Assembly (NCBI RefSeq): GCF_000341085.1
Contig: NZ_ANBA01000013.1
Coordinates: forward strand, 62,001 to 126,000
DNA: 64,000 bases
Source: Nocardiopsis ganjiahuensis DSM 45031
GTDB lineage: Bacteria; Actinomycetota; Actinomycetes; Streptosporangiales; Streptosporangiaceae
Direction of reading: 5' to 3'
Within the stretch, counting starts at the first letter, position 1, and every line of letters starts with the position of its first letter. The notes under the pieces were generated by a model that was given only the letters and a program-made list of their open reading frames with translations, ran no database searches and was not told the origin of the DNA. Position numbers and translations under genes: made by a program. This document shows positions 9,394-21,843 of this stretch, in pieces.

Positions 9394-10419
9394 TCAGACC
9401 TCTCGGAGTCGCTGGGCCGTGGTCTCGGGGGCCACGTCGTTGCTGAACACACCCGCGCCGGACTCGGTACCGGCCAGGTACTTGAGTTTGCCCGGGGCGC
9501 GGCGGACGGAGAACAGTTCGAAGCGCAGCCGGGACAGCTCGCGGAGTCCGGGATCGTTCACGGGAGCCTGGTGGCAGGCGGACATGTAGGGCAGCGGGGT
9601 GTCGTACAGGCGGTCCATCCGGCGGAGGAGGTCGCCGTAGAGCTCCGCGAGGGCGGTGCGTTCGCCGTCGTCCAGGGCGGGCAGGTCGGGCACGGCCCGG
9701 TGGGGGTACACGTGGACCTCCACCGGCCAGCGGGCCGCCTCGGGGACGAACGCGGTCCAGTGCTCGTTGCGCAGCACCACGCGGGGGCCCGCGCTCTCCG
9801 CCGCCAGGATGTCGGCGAACAGGTCGCCTCCGGTCTCCGCCCGGTGCAGACGGGCCGAGTCCAGGTCGCGTTCGGTCCGGGGGGTGACGAACGGGAGCGC
9901 GTAGATCTGCCCGTGCGGGTGGTGCAGGGTCACCCCGATCTCCGGGCCCCGGTTCTCGAAGACGTACACCTGCGCCACCTCGGGCCGGGCGGACAGCTCC
10001 TCGGTGCGGTCGGCCCAGGCGTCCACGACGGTGCGCAGGCGCCCGGCGCCGAGTTCGGCGAGTGAGGTGTCGTGGTCGGAGGAGAAGCAGACCACCTCGC
10101 AGCGGCCCTCGGCGCCGCTGAGCGCGGGGAAGCGGTTCTCGAACACCGCCACGTCGTACGTGGAGGAGGGCACCTCGGTCAGCCGGTCGCCGCGGGAGGG
10201 GCACAGCGGGCACTCGTCGCTGGGCGGCAGGTGGGTGCGGCCCTGGCGGTGGGCGGCGAGGATCACGTGTTCGCGCCGGAGCGGGTCCCAGCGCAGCTCC
10301 GAACCGGGAGCCGCGGGGGGCAGGTCCCGCAGGTCGGGGACCTCCTCGCGGACGCTGTCGCCCTCGTCGTAGTAGATGATCTCGCGGCCGTCGGCCAGGC
10401 GTGTGGCGGTCTTTCTCAT
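9394..10419 (-). CDS. galT: Galactose-1-phosphate uridylyltransferase
   Basis: 341 residues. It transfers UMP from UDP-glucose to galactose 1-phosphate. It belongs to the HIT-fold class I family, with a zinc pair CPLC (70-73) and the active-site His-Pro-His in LHHPHGQIY (nucleophile His169). A longer open frame exists upstream, but the true start is ATG 10419 (MRKTATRLADG), which overlaps the deoR stop by 4 bp. It is second in the operon, right after its regulator. Confidence 0.95.
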   Translation of the reverse strand: MRKTATRLADGREIIYYDEGDSVREEVPDLRDLPPAAPGSELRWDPLRREHVILAAHRQGRTHLPPSDECPLCPSRGDRLTEVPSSTYDVAVFENRFPALSGAEGRCEVVCFSSDHDTSLAELGAGRLRTVVDAWADRTEELSARPEVAQVYVFENRGPEIGVTLHHPHGQIYALPFVTPRTERDLDSARLHRAETGGDLFADILAAESAGPRVVLRNEHWTAFVPEAARWPVEVHVYPHRAVPDLPALDDGERTALAELYGDLLRRMDRLYDTPLPYMSACHQAPVNDPGLRELSRLRFELFSVRRAPGKLKYLAGTESGAGVFSNDVAPETTAQRLREV

Positions 10420-11204
10420 CCGTCCTCCCGGGGGATGTCGGTGACCACGAGGCGGCCCACGCGGTCCTGGAGGGTCTCGCGCGCCGCGGGGGGCAGGCCG
10501 GCATCGGTGACGAGCACGTCGCAGCGCTCCAGCGGGGCGATGGTGCTGATGCCGACCGTGCCCCACTTGGTGTGGTCGGCGGCGACCACCAGGGTGCCGG
10601 CCGACTCCACCAGGGCGCGGTTCGTCTCGGACTCCATGAGGTTGGGGGTGGTGAACCCGGCCCGTTCGTGCATGCCGTGCACGCCCAGGACCAGGGTGTC
10701 CAGGTTGATCCCGCGCACGGAGGCCAGGGCGATCGGGCCCACGAGGGCGTCCGAGGGGGTGCGGAAGCCACCGGTGAGCGCCACGGTCTGGTCGGTGCGC
10801 TCGGACCGGTAGAACACCTCCGCCACGTGGACGGAGTTGGTGATGACGGTCAGCCCGGGGGTCTCGCGCAGGTACTCGGCGACCAGGGCGGTGGTGGTTC
10901 CGGCGGACAGTCCGACGGCGCTGTGCGGCTCGACCAGCTCGGTCACGGCGCGGGCGATCGCGTGCTTCTCCTCGGACTGCCGTGTCGACTTCGCCTCGAA
11001 CCCGGGCTCCTCGGTGCGGGCCCCCACCGGGGCGACGGCACCGCCGTGCACCTTGTGCACCTCGCCGCGGTGTTCCAGGGCGTCGAGGTCGCGGCGGATG
11101 GTCATGTCCGACACGGCGAAGGCCTCGACGAGCTCGGTGACGCGCACGCCCCCGTCCCGCCGGACCTGTTCGAGGATCAGCTCCTGCCGTTGCGCGGCCA
11201 GCAT
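10416..11204 (-). CDS. DeoR-family transcriptional regulator of the gal operon
   Basis: 262 residues from ATG 11204, which gives the standard N-terminus MLAAQRQELILEQVRRDGG. An N-terminal winged helix (VTELVEAFAVSDMTIRRDLD, about 21-40) is followed by the DeoR sugar-phosphate sensor domain with LSAGTTTALVAEYL and VVAADHTKWG. Members are usually repressors released by a phosphorylated sugar, here perhaps galactose 1-phosphate (inferred). It is first in the operon, so autoregulation is likely; a 10-bp direct repeat lies 25-44 bp upstream. The divergent alpha-galactosidase promoter lies in the same gap. Confidence 0.9.
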   Translation of the reverse strand: MLAAQRQELILEQVRRDGGVRVTELVEAFAVSDMTIRRDLDALEHRGEVHKVHGGAVAPVGARTEEPGFEAKSTRQSEEKHAIARAVTELVEPHSAVGLSAGTTTALVAEYLRETPGLTVITNSVHVAEVFYRSERTDQTVALTGGFRTPSDALVGPIALASVRGINLDTLVLGVHGMHERAGFTTPNLMESETNRALVESAGTLVVAADHTKWGTVGISTIAPLERCDVLVTDAGLPPAARETLQDRVGRLVVTDIPREDG

Positions 11205-11228
11205 CCGCGTCCCCCAAGGGTGGTTAAT

Positions 11229-11248
11229 GTTTGATTCTGTTTGATTAA
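11229..11248. promoter_or_regulatory. Direct repeat, candidate DeoR operator
   Basis: TGTTTGATTC (11229-11238) is followed immediately by TGTTTGATTA (11239-11248), placing two half-sites one helical turn apart. AT-rich direct repeats of this type are common operators for DeoR-family proteins. Further related words, TGTTGATA (11303-11310) and TGTTGACA (11323-11330), lie closer to the divergent alpha-galactosidase gene. A minus-strand TTGACA (11271-11276) and a plus-strand TTGACA (11325-11330) are possible -35 boxes. Confidence 0.45.
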
Positions 11249-11410
11249 GGTGCCTCGTTGGCGTTCCTGCTGTCAATAGGCCGGGGAGGAGGCGATGGAA
11301 TTTGTTGATATCTGTCCTGGGGTGTTGACAGAGGAGGGGTCGCCTTCCGAAGCTGGGGACGCCTGAGGGGACCACTCCGTCGCCGGGCCGACCCTGGGAG
11401 CGAGCAAGGG

Positions 11411-13561
11411 ATGACCCACCACCGCACCGTCGAACTCCGGGCCGCCGGGACCGCGCTGGTCCTGGGGGTGCCCGACTCCGGTCTGCCGCACGTCCTGCAC
11501 TGGGGCGCCGACCTGTCCGACCTCGAAGGGTTGGCCGAGGCCGCCGCGCCCCCGGCGGCCAACAACGGGGTGGACGTGCCCGTACGGCTGTCACTGCTGC
11601 CCACCCAGGGGGAGGGCTGGCGCGGCCACCCGGGGCTGGCCGGACACCACGACGGGCGGGTGACCTACCCGAAGTGGGGGCGGACCGAAGTGGTCGCCGA
11701 CCCCTTGGAGGGGGCCGGGCCCGGGACCGGCGGGCAGGTCACCGCGACCGCCGAGGCAGGCGGGCTGCGGGTGCGCTGCGAGGTGCGGATGGAGGCCTCC
11801 GGACTGGTCCGGGCGCGCAACACCGTCACCAACCTCGACCCCGCCCCCTGGACACTGGACGCGCTGCACGTGACCCTTCCGCTGCCCCGGGAAGCGGCGG
11901 AGGTCCTGGACCTGACCGGGCGGTGGGTCCGGGAACGCTCACCGCAACGGCAGCCGCTCACCATGGGCACCCGGATGCGGGCCTCCCGGCGCGGCCGCTC
12001 CGGGCACGACGCACCGCTGCTGCTCACCGCGGGCAGCCCGGGGTTCGGGTTCCGGCACGGCGAGGTCTGGGGTGTGCACACCGCCTGGAGCGGAGACCAC
12101 GTCCACCTGGCCGAGCGGCTCCCCGAGGGGGCCGGACAGGCCGACGCGGTCATCGCGGGCGGCGAACTCCTCCACCCCGGCGAGGTCCGGTTGGCCCGGG
12201 GCGAGTCCTACAGCACCCCCTGGGTGTTCCTCTCCTGGTCGGACCGGGGCCTGGACGGCATGTCCGAGCGGGTCCACCGGTGGCTGCGGGCCCGGCCCGA
12301 ACACCCCTCCTCGCCGCGTCCCGTGGTCCTCAACACCTGGGAGGCGGTCTACTTCGACCACGACCTGGAACGGCTGACCGGGCTCGCCGACACCGCCGCC
12401 CGGATCGGGGTGGAGCGCTTCGTCCTCGACGACGGCTGGTTCCGGGGCCGCCGCGACGAGACCGCCGGGCTCGGGGACTGGACCGTGGACCCCGAGGTGT
12501 GGCCGGACGGCCTGCACCCGCTCTTCGACCACGTCCGCGCCCTCGGTATGGAGGTGGGGCTGTGGGTGGAACCGGAGATGGTCAACCCCGACTCCGACCT
12601 CGCCCGCGCCCACCCGGAGTGGCTGCTGGCTCCCGAGGACCACCTGCCCCCGCCCAGCCGGAACCAGCAGGTGCTGGACCTGGGACGGCCCGAGGCGCTG
12701 GAGTACGTGTTCGGACAGCTGGACGCGCTGGTCACCGAGTACCGGCCGGACTACCTCAAGTGGGACCACAACCGGGACCTCCTGGAAGCGGTGCACGGGC
12801 CCACCGGCGGCGCGGGCGTGCACGGCCAGACCCTCGCCGTCTACGAACTGCTCGACCGGCTGCGCGCACGCCACCCCGGGCTGGAGATCGAGTCGTGCTC
12901 CTCCGGCGGCGGCCGCGTCGACCTCGGCGTCCTCGCCCGCACCGACCGGGTGTGGGCCTCGGACAACAACGACCCCCTGGAACGGTTGGCCGTGCAGCGC
13001 TGGACCGGTCTGCTGCTGCCGCCCGAACTGGTCGGCAGCCACGTGGGCGGGCCCGAGTCGCACACCACGGGACGGGTCACCTCGCTGTCCACCCGGCTGC
13101 TCACCAGCCTGATGTCGCACGCCGGGATCGAATGGGATGTCACCCGCTGCTCCGAGGCGGAGGTCGCCGCCCTCACCTCGTGGATCGGGCTGTACAAGGA
13201 GCTGCGGCCGCTGCTGCACTCCGGTGACCCGGTGCACGCGGACCCCACGGACCCGGCCGACCAGCTCGACGGGGTGGTCGCGGGGGACGGCGGCGAGGCG
13301 GTGTTCCGGTACGCCCGGCTGGAGTCCTCCGTACGGGCCCTGCCCGGGCGGATCCGCCTGCCGGGGCTGCGGACGGACCGCCGCTACCGGGTGGTCCGGC
13401 GGGAGGAGGCCGGACGGCCGTCCACCATGCAGCAGGTGACCCCGGAATGGTTCCGCAGGGGGGAGACGGTGGTGTCAGGCGCCGTGCTCGCCGGATCCGG
13501 GCTCCAGATGCCCAACCTCAACCCGGCCCAGGTCCTGCTGCTCCACCTCACGGAGGTCTGA
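11411..13561 (+). CDS. Alpha-galactosidase, glycoside hydrolase family 36
   Basis: 716 residues, normal for bacterial GH36 enzymes. It hydrolyses terminal alpha-1,6-galactosides (melibiose, raffinose family). There is an N-terminal beta-sandwich (about 1-290), then a (beta/alpha)8 barrel with NTWEAVYFDHD, FVLDDGWFRGRRD, GLWVEPEMVN, the nucleophile Asp452 in YLKWDHNRD, the SCSSGGGR substrate loop, and the acid/base Asp518 in WASDNND. No signal peptide, so cytoplasmic; substrate must be imported by a transporter not seen here. It is the first of two genes, with beta-galactosidase 3 bp downstream, and is divergent from the gal operon. Confidence 0.93.
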   Translation: MTHHRTVELRAAGTALVLGVPDSGLPHVLHWGADLSDLEGLAEAAAPPAANNGVDVPVRLSLLPTQGEGWRGHPGLAGHHDGRVTYPKWGRTEVVADPLEGAGPGTGGQVTATAEAGGLRVRCEVRMEASGLVRARNTVTNLDPAPWTLDALHVTLPLPREAAEVLDLTGRWVRERSPQRQPLTMGTRMRASRRGRSGHDAPLLLTAGSPGFGFRHGEVWGVHTAWSGDHVHLAERLPEGAGQADAVIAGGELLHPGEVRLARGESYSTPWVFLSWSDRGLDGMSERVHRWLRARPEHPSSPRPVVLNTWEAVYFDHDLERLTGLADTAARIGVERFVLDDGWFRGRRDETAGLGDWTVDPEVWPDGLHPLFDHVRALGMEVGLWVEPEMVNPDSDLARAHPEWLLAPEDHLPPPSRNQQVLDLGRPEALEYVFGQLDALVTEYRPDYLKWDHNRDLLEAVHGPTGGAGVHGQTLAVYELLDRLRARHPGLEIESCSSGGGRVDLGVLARTDRVWASDNNDPLERLAVQRWTGLLLPPELVGSHVGGPESHTTGRVTSLSTRLLTSLMSHAGIEWDVTRCSEAEVAALTSWIGLYKELRPLLHSGDPVHADPTDPADQLDGVVAGDGGEAVFRYARLESSVRALPGRIRLPGLRTDRRYRVVRREEAGRPSTMQQVTPEWFRRGETVVSGAVLAGSGLQMPNLNPAQVLLLHLTEV

Positions 13562-17696
<4,135 letters not shown>

Positions 17697-17700
<4 letters not shown>

Positions 17701-17852
17701 AGCGCCACCGCGGGCCGGGGGTCCCGGCCGGAGGGCGCCTGGACGGTGGACTCGGGGAGCTGGTGCTGAAGGGGTCCGGGGATCGGGTCCGGCCGGAAGC
17801 GCCGGACGCCGCGGCGGGTGCGGGTGGTCTCGGCGGCGGTGGAGGGGGCCAC
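17697..17852 (-). CDS. 51-aa ORF translationally coupled to the EamA transporter
   Basis: GTG at 17852 is preceded by GAAAGG (spacing 7 nt) and reads MAPSTAAETTRTRRGVRRFR, then a Pro/Gln-rich stretch ending PAVAL. The TGA overlaps the transporter GTG. It is arginine-rich, has no membrane segment, and its fit between promoter and transporter argues for translation. It could be a leader peptide that couples or tunes transporter synthesis. No family recognised. Confidence 0.5.
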
Positions 17853-17861
17853 GGGAGAACC

Positions 17862-17889
17862 TTTCGATGCCGAAATGTTCGATGACGAA
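17862..17889. promoter_or_regulatory. Two MarR-type palindromes in the divergent promoter
   Basis: TTTCGATGCCGAAA (17862-17875) and TTCGATGACGAA (17878-17889) are perfect in their arms and share the layout TTCG-ATGN-CGAA; their centres are 15 bp apart. They cover the transcription start expected for the leftward promoter, so bound protein would block the exporter transcript. Confidence 0.6.
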
Positions 17890-17936
17890 AGGTTATGCGA
17901 GCCACTCCGGACCCGTCAAGGGCACGGCGCTATGCT
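17890..17936. promoter_or_regulatory. Divergent promoters of the EamA operon and the MarR gene
   Basis: Leftward: TTGACG (minus strand, 17914-17919) and CATAAC (17892-17897) with a 16-bp spacer. Rightward: the -10 box TATGCT (17931-17936) is 6 nt from the MarR ATG at 17943, so that message is probably leaderless. Confidence 0.5.
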
Positions 17937-17942
17937 CTCCGG

Positions 17943-18449
17943 ATGAACGACGCCGTCGACCTCTTCCTCGACCAGTGGGCCCGTGAACGGCCCGACCTCG
18001 ACACCTCCCCGATGGGGATCATCGGTCGGACCAACCGTTTGCAGCAGATGCTGGGGCGCAGGGTGGGTGACCTCCTGGCCGAGTACGACCTCGAGCGCTG
18101 GGAGTTCGACGTACTGGCCACCCTGAGGCGCTCCGGCCCGCCCTACCGGCTGACCGCGAAGGATCTGGTGCGGATGATGATGGTGGGGTCGGCCGCCATG
18201 ACCAACCGGGTCGACCGCCTCGTACGCAAGGAACTGGTCTACCGCGAGGCCGACCCCGCCAGCCGGCGCCGTGTCCTGGTCAGCCTCACCGACAAGGGGC
18301 TGGACCTGGTGAACAGCGCGGTGGAGGGGCACGTGGCCAACGAGGCGCGCCTGCTCGAAGGCCTGAGCGCGGACGAGCAGGCCCAGCTGGCAGGCCTGCT
18401 GCGCACGCTGCTGCTCTCCCTGGGTGACACGGCCCCCGAGGAGCCCTGA
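17943..18449 (+). CDS. MarR-family transcriptional regulator
   Basis: 168 residues from ATG 17943. An in-frame upstream codon exists at 17895, but it would place the promoter inside the gene. The core is the MarR winged helix: LERWEFDVLATLRRSGPPYR (helices 2-3), LTAKDLVRMMMVGSAAMTNRVDRL (recognition helix) and the wing READPASRRRVLVSLTDKG. These dimeric repressors sense small lipophilic molecules. Its target is most likely the divergent exporter. Transcription ends at a hairpin shared with csbD. Confidence 0.9.
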   Translation: MNDAVDLFLDQWARERPDLDTSPMGIIGRTNRLQQMLGRRVGDLLAEYDLERWEFDVLATLRRSGPPYRLTAKDLVRMMMVGSAAMTNRVDRLVRKELVYREADPASRRRVLVSLTDKGLDLVNSAVEGHVANEARLLEGLSADEQAQLAGLLRTLLLSLGDTAPEEP

Positions 18450-18460
18450 CCCCGGGGAAC

Positions 18461-18540
18461 CCCGTCTCCGGGCATCCCGTTCCCGAGGGGACCCGCCCTC
18501 GGACGAACCCCGCTCTCGGAGGGACCCCGAGGGCTGGGGG
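18461..18540. repeat. Degenerate 15-17-bp tandem repeat after the MarR gene
   Basis: CCCG starts units at 18461, 18476, 18492, 18509 and 18526, and most units carry a TCCGAG/TCGGAG-like core. The unit resembles that of the clearer 17-bp array at 19865-20000. Confidence 0.4.
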
Positions 18541-18561
18541 CGGCGGATCCGGGCACGACGA

Positions 18562-18591
18562 AGGGGAGGCCCCGTGCTCGGGACCTCCCCT
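18562..18591. terminator. Bidirectional hairpin between the MarR and CsbD genes
   Basis: AGGGGAGG (18562-18569) pairs with CCTCCCCT (18584-18591); inside, CCCG pairs with CGGG around loop TGCT, with one C-A mismatch. It sits between two convergent stop codons. Confidence 0.7.
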
Positions 18592-18638
18592 CGGAGTTCT
18601 GTTCGGGCTGTCGACCTACCGGGCGGCGCCCTCGCGGA

Positions 18639-18833
18639 CTAGCGCCCCTTGGGCTTGTCGTCCGGGGTCAGGGCGTCCTTGACCTTCTCGCCCGCCTGCT
18701 TGACCTTGGACTTGGTCTGGTCGGCCTTGCCCTCGGCCTGCCACTGCTCGTTGCCCGTGGCCTTGCCGGCGCCCTCCTTGGCCTTGCCCTTGAACTCGTC
18801 GAACTTGTTCTCGGCCTTGTCGTTCTCCGACAT
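18639..18833 (-). CDS. CsbD-family stress protein
   Basis: 64 residues from ATG 18833, 7 nt after AAGGAGG. Very hydrophilic, Lys/Glu/Ala/Gly-rich, with the family pattern NKFDEFKGKAKEGAGKATGN followed by a second KADQTKSKVKQAGEKVKDAL unit. CsbD proteins are small, probably disordered cytoplasmic proteins; in Bacillus csbD is controlled by sigma B. Exact role unknown. Monocistronic here. Confidence 0.88.
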   Translation of the reverse strand: MSENDKAENKFDEFKGKAKEGAGKATGNEQWQAEGKADQTKSKVKQAGEKVKDALTPDDKPKGR

Positions 18834-18943
18834 GGGAGCCTCCTTCGATCGGTTCCACTTACAGCCCTGTCCGATCTCAGCGGAACTAATCGTGTTTCGG
18901 GCGACGGATGCGCCGACGGTGACCGAGAGCACCCGGTGAGGTC

Positions 18944-19747
18944 TCAGGCCTCGGCGGGTGCGATCGGCACGACGGAGGCGAAGGGGGCGTGCGTGGTCAG
19001 GCGCTCGGAGATGCCCTCGCGGACCATGGCCTTGGCGGTGCGCACGGCCTCACCGACCCCGGAACCCTTGGCCAGCTCGGCGGTGATCGCGGCGGCGAAG
19101 GTGCAGCCGGCGCCGCTCACCCGCTCCTCGCCGATCTTCGGAGCGCTCAGGACCGTGACCTCCTCGCCGTCGAAGTAGACGTCGACGGCGTCGGGCCCGG
19201 GCAGTTCGGTCCCGCCCTTGACGATCACGTGCTGGGGGCCGAGCTCGCGGATGCGGCGGGCGGCCTCGACGAGGTCGTCGACGGAGTCGAGGGACTCCAT
19301 CCCGGCGAGGGTGCGGGCCTCGAAGTGGTTCGGGGTGATGACGGTGGCCAGCGGTAGGATCTGCGCGGTCAGGGCCTTGTCGGTGTCCAGAGCGGCACCG
19401 GGCTCCTGGCCCTTGCAGATCAGGACCGGGTCGAGGACCACGTGCCGCCACGCCTGGTGCCGGAGGGCTTCGGCGACCACGTCGATGGTGTCCGGGGTGC
19501 CGAGCATGCCGATCTTGACGACGTCGAGGTCGTGGCAGCTGGTGGCCGCCTCGATCTGGTCGGCGATCACGCCCGGGTCGACCGGGACGAAGCGGTGCCC
19601 CCAGTTGTTCTTGGGGTCGAAGGAGACGATGCAGGTGATGGTCCCGACCCCGTAGACGCCCAGTTCCTGGAAGGCCTTGAGATCGGCCTGGATCCCGGCG
19701 CCGCCGGTGGCCTCGGACCCTGCGATCACGTACGCGCGGTTGGCCAT
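18944..19747 (-). CDS. pdxK: Pyridoxal/pyridoxine kinase of the ThiD-like (Bacillus PdxK) type
   Basis: 267 residues from ATG 19747 with GGGAGG upstream. Ribokinase fold: IAGSEATGGAGIQADLKAFQ (substrate site), VVLDPVLICKG, ATVITPNHFEA and the anion-hole/base motif ERVSGAGCTFAAAI. The stretch DPKNNWGHRFVPVDPGVI matches the Bacillus PdxK branch rather than true ThiD, where GSDSSGGAGI is followed by different loops. It therefore probably phosphorylates pyridoxal, pyridoxine or pyridoxamine to feed PLP salvage; hydroxymethylpyrimidine kinase activity is the alternative. Single gene. Confidence 0.8.
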   Translation of the reverse strand: MANRAYVIAGSEATGGAGIQADLKAFQELGVYGVGTITCIVSFDPKNNWGHRFVPVDPGVIADQIEAATSCHDLDVVKIGMLGTPDTIDVVAEALRHQAWRHVVLDPVLICKGQEPGAALDTDKALTAQILPLATVITPNHFEARTLAGMESLDSVDDLVEAARRIRELGPQHVIVKGGTELPGPDAVDVYFDGEEVTVLSAPKIGEERVSGAGCTFAAAITAELAKGSGVGEAVRTAKAMVREGISERLTTHAPFASVVPIAPAEA

Positions 19748-19864
19748 CGCCAACCTCCCTCTGCTTGTTGTGCTGTTGCGCGGTGTCGGAGCCCTCACGG
19801 GTCACGAACCCACTGGATATTGCATCACAACTGGCTATTTCCGGCATATCGGGCGCAACGGGGC

Positions 19865-20000
19865 CCCTGGGAGAGCGCCTCCCGGTTCCCAGCGTCGCGC
19901 AGCGCCGAGCGCTTACCGGTTTCCAGCATTTTCCGGTTCTGAGCGTGGTCCGGCTCCGAGTACCTCCCGGTCCCGGGTGTCACCCGGCTCCGAGGGTGTG
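19865..20000. repeat. 17-bp tandem repeat array, about eight units
   Basis: Units begin at 19865, 19882, 19899, 19916, 19933, 19950, 19967 and 19984, exactly 17 bp apart. Consensus CCGGTTCCGAGCGTNNY; for example CCGGTTCTGAGCGTGGT (19933) and CCGGCTCCGAGGGTGTG (19984). The first and third units are the most decayed. The array fills most of the gap between the pdxK promoter region and the amine oxidase stop; no ORF there looks real. Confidence 0.75.
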
Positions 20001-20104
20001 CCGCGCCGTTGCCCCCGCAAGTCTAGGCGGGCGCGTCCGGGGGCCGTCTCGCCCGACGCGCGGCTCGGGCGAGGTCCACGGCGGGCTCCGTCGCAAGGGA
20101 GGCC

Positions 20105-21403
20105 TCACAGGTGCGAGAGCAGGGCGTCCGTGGCGTCGTAACCGTTGGCGTAGGCGCCGTCCACGGTGTTCTCACCGGTGGTCGGCTCGCCCGCGAAGTA
20201 CAGGACCCCCTCCAGCGGCACCGCCAGCGTGTCCGGGGCGTCGTGCGCGCCGGGCGGGACGAACAGGTACGCACCCCGGCTGAACTCGTCGGCGGCCCAG
20301 TCGTGCGTGGTCCGGGCGACCGGCTCCGGGACGTCCTCGCCGAGCACCTCGGACAGCGCCGCCAGCCCGGCGGCGAACCGCTGGTCCGCGGGCATGCCCA
20401 GGAGCTCACGGGCGTTCTCGCCCGTCGCCCAGGCCACCACCACCTCCGGGTCCTCACGGGACAGGCACCAGAACACGAACGCCGAGTCCTCGTCCCAGCC
20501 CAGGACGTCCTCGCCGGAGGGGAAGACCGCGCGGTCGAACTCGTACACGAGCTTGAGGGCGTCGGTGCGGTCCAGGGAGGCGACGGCGTCGCGGTGGCTC
20601 GAGGGGAGTCCGGGTTCGAAGGTCACGTCACCGGCCTTGAGCACCCCGATCGGCAGGGTGACCACGCACCGGTCGGCGCGCACCTCGACCCCGCCGCCGG
20701 GCCCGGACGCGTCCAGCACCACGCCCCGGCCGGACCAGCGCACCCGGCGCACCGCGTGTCCGAGGCGGATGTCCAGGCCGTGGGAGAGCGGGGGGAGGAG
20801 GCTGTCGTAGCCGCCGACCACCCGGAAGTTCTCGCGCGGCACCGACCACCAGTCGAAGAGTCCGTACTCGCGCATCCACACGGCGCTCCACCGCTCCAGC
20901 GACTCGTTGTCGACGGACACCGGCGGCCACAGCTCCTCGGGAACGCCCATCCGGCGCAGGTAGGCGGCGGCGTCCTCGTCGTCACGGGGCGGTTCCGGTG
21001 TCGGGACGGGTTCGGGGACCCCGTTGCCGGCGCGGACCAGGACGGTCTCCGCCCCGGCCTCCTCCACCAGTTCCCAGGTGTAGGCGTCCCGGCCGTGGAT
21101 CAGGCCGGCACCGAGCTCGACCGGGACCGAGCTGAAGGTGTGGTCGGTGTACAGCTGGCCGCCGATCCGGTCGCGCGCCTCCAGGACGATCACGGACAGC
21201 CCGTGGTCGGCGAGGTTGCGCGCGGCCGACAACCCGGACACCCCGGCGCCGATCACGGCCACGTCCCAGCGCTCGCGGAACGCGTGGACCGACGCGCCCA
21301 GGGCCACCGCGCCGCCCAGGAGGAGACCCCCGCCGAGCAGGAGGGACCTCCGGTTCACCAGCGAGGGCGCAGCGCCGCCCGAACCCCGTCCGCCCGAGCC
21401 CAC
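20105..21403 (-). CDS. Flavin-containing amine oxidase (monoamine/polyamine oxidase family), Tat-exported
   Basis: 432 residues from GTG 21403, 6 nt after GGGAGG. The N-terminus has a twin-arginine motif (NRRSLLLGGG) and a hydrophobic core to about residue 40, suggesting Tat export with FAD already bound. FAD motifs: VAVIGAGVSGLSAARNLADH (about 49-68), EARDRIGGQLYT, and the C-terminal FAGEPTTGENTVDGAYANGY. Oxidises amines to aldehydes with release of hydrogen peroxide and ammonia; the precise amine is unknown. Stands alone, leftward. Confidence 0.85.
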   Translation of the reverse strand: MGSGGRGSGGAAPSLVNRRSLLLGGGLLLGGAVALGASVHAFRERWDVAVIGAGVSGLSAARNLADHGLSVIVLEARDRIGGQLYTDHTFSSVPVELGAGLIHGRDAYTWELVEEAGAETVLVRAGNGVPEPVPTPEPPRDDEDAAAYLRRMGVPEELWPPVSVDNESLERWSAVWMREYGLFDWWSVPRENFRVVGGYDSLLPPLSHGLDIRLGHAVRRVRWSGRGVVLDASGPGGGVEVRADRCVVTLPIGVLKAGDVTFEPGLPSSHRDAVASLDRTDALKLVYEFDRAVFPSGEDVLGWDEDSAFVFWCLSREDPEVVVAWATGENARELLGMPADQRFAAGLAALSEVLGEDVPEPVARTTHDWAADEFSRGAYLFVPPGAHDAPDTLAVPLEGVLYFAGEPTTGENTVDGAYANGYDATDALLSHL

Positions 21404-21843
21404 GCCGCCTCCCGAAGACCTTCCGCGGCCCCCGCTCCGAGGGACGCCACCCCCGCATTATCCGGGAATCGCGTACCGCCCGTGGCCACCGGGGTCTCCG
21501 CGCTCGGCCGGACGGCGATGACGGGCTGCGGATCTTCCGGCGGGGCCGCTGGAGGCCCTGCGGAAGAAGGTGCTGTCCCGGACCGGTTAGCCTTCGGGGC
21601 GGCCCGCCCCCGTCGGGGAAGAGGACAGCGCCCCTTTCCGGACCCCGGTACGCCGGTGCTCCCCGTCGCCGGGCACAGCCGGTTTCACGGGGAGCGCCCC
21701 GGGAAGCAGGTCACCGCGGCCCGTCCCAGCACACGGGGCCGGGACCGCCGGCCGCCACGGACGCACCAACGAACCACATCCGCTCACCATCCGAAGCGCA
21801 ACAGGCACTCGAATCATTCGGGCAGCCGGAGGATCACATCGGT
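21404..21843. other. 440-bp gap without a supported gene
   Basis: No ORF with a convincing start or protein-like sequence. Must hold the promoters of the amine oxidase and of the first paralogue. The 12-mer CATCCGAAGCGC (21788-21799) recurs 18 bp before the second paralogue (23123-23134). Confidence 0.5.

Noticed and set aside
8593..10065. Long plus-strand frame (490 residues) opposite galE and galT
   Set aside because: It mirrors two well-defined enzymes; Gly/Val/Gln-rich composition is typical of an antisense frame in high-GC DNA.
19748..19864. TPP riboswitch in front of the ThiD-like kinase
   Set aside because: The conserved CUGAGA and ACYUGA elements are absent and the gene groups with Bacillus PdxK.
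19865..20000. 17-bp array considered as a CRISPR
   Set aside because: Units are too short, adjoin without unique spacers, vary in sequence, and no cas genes are present.
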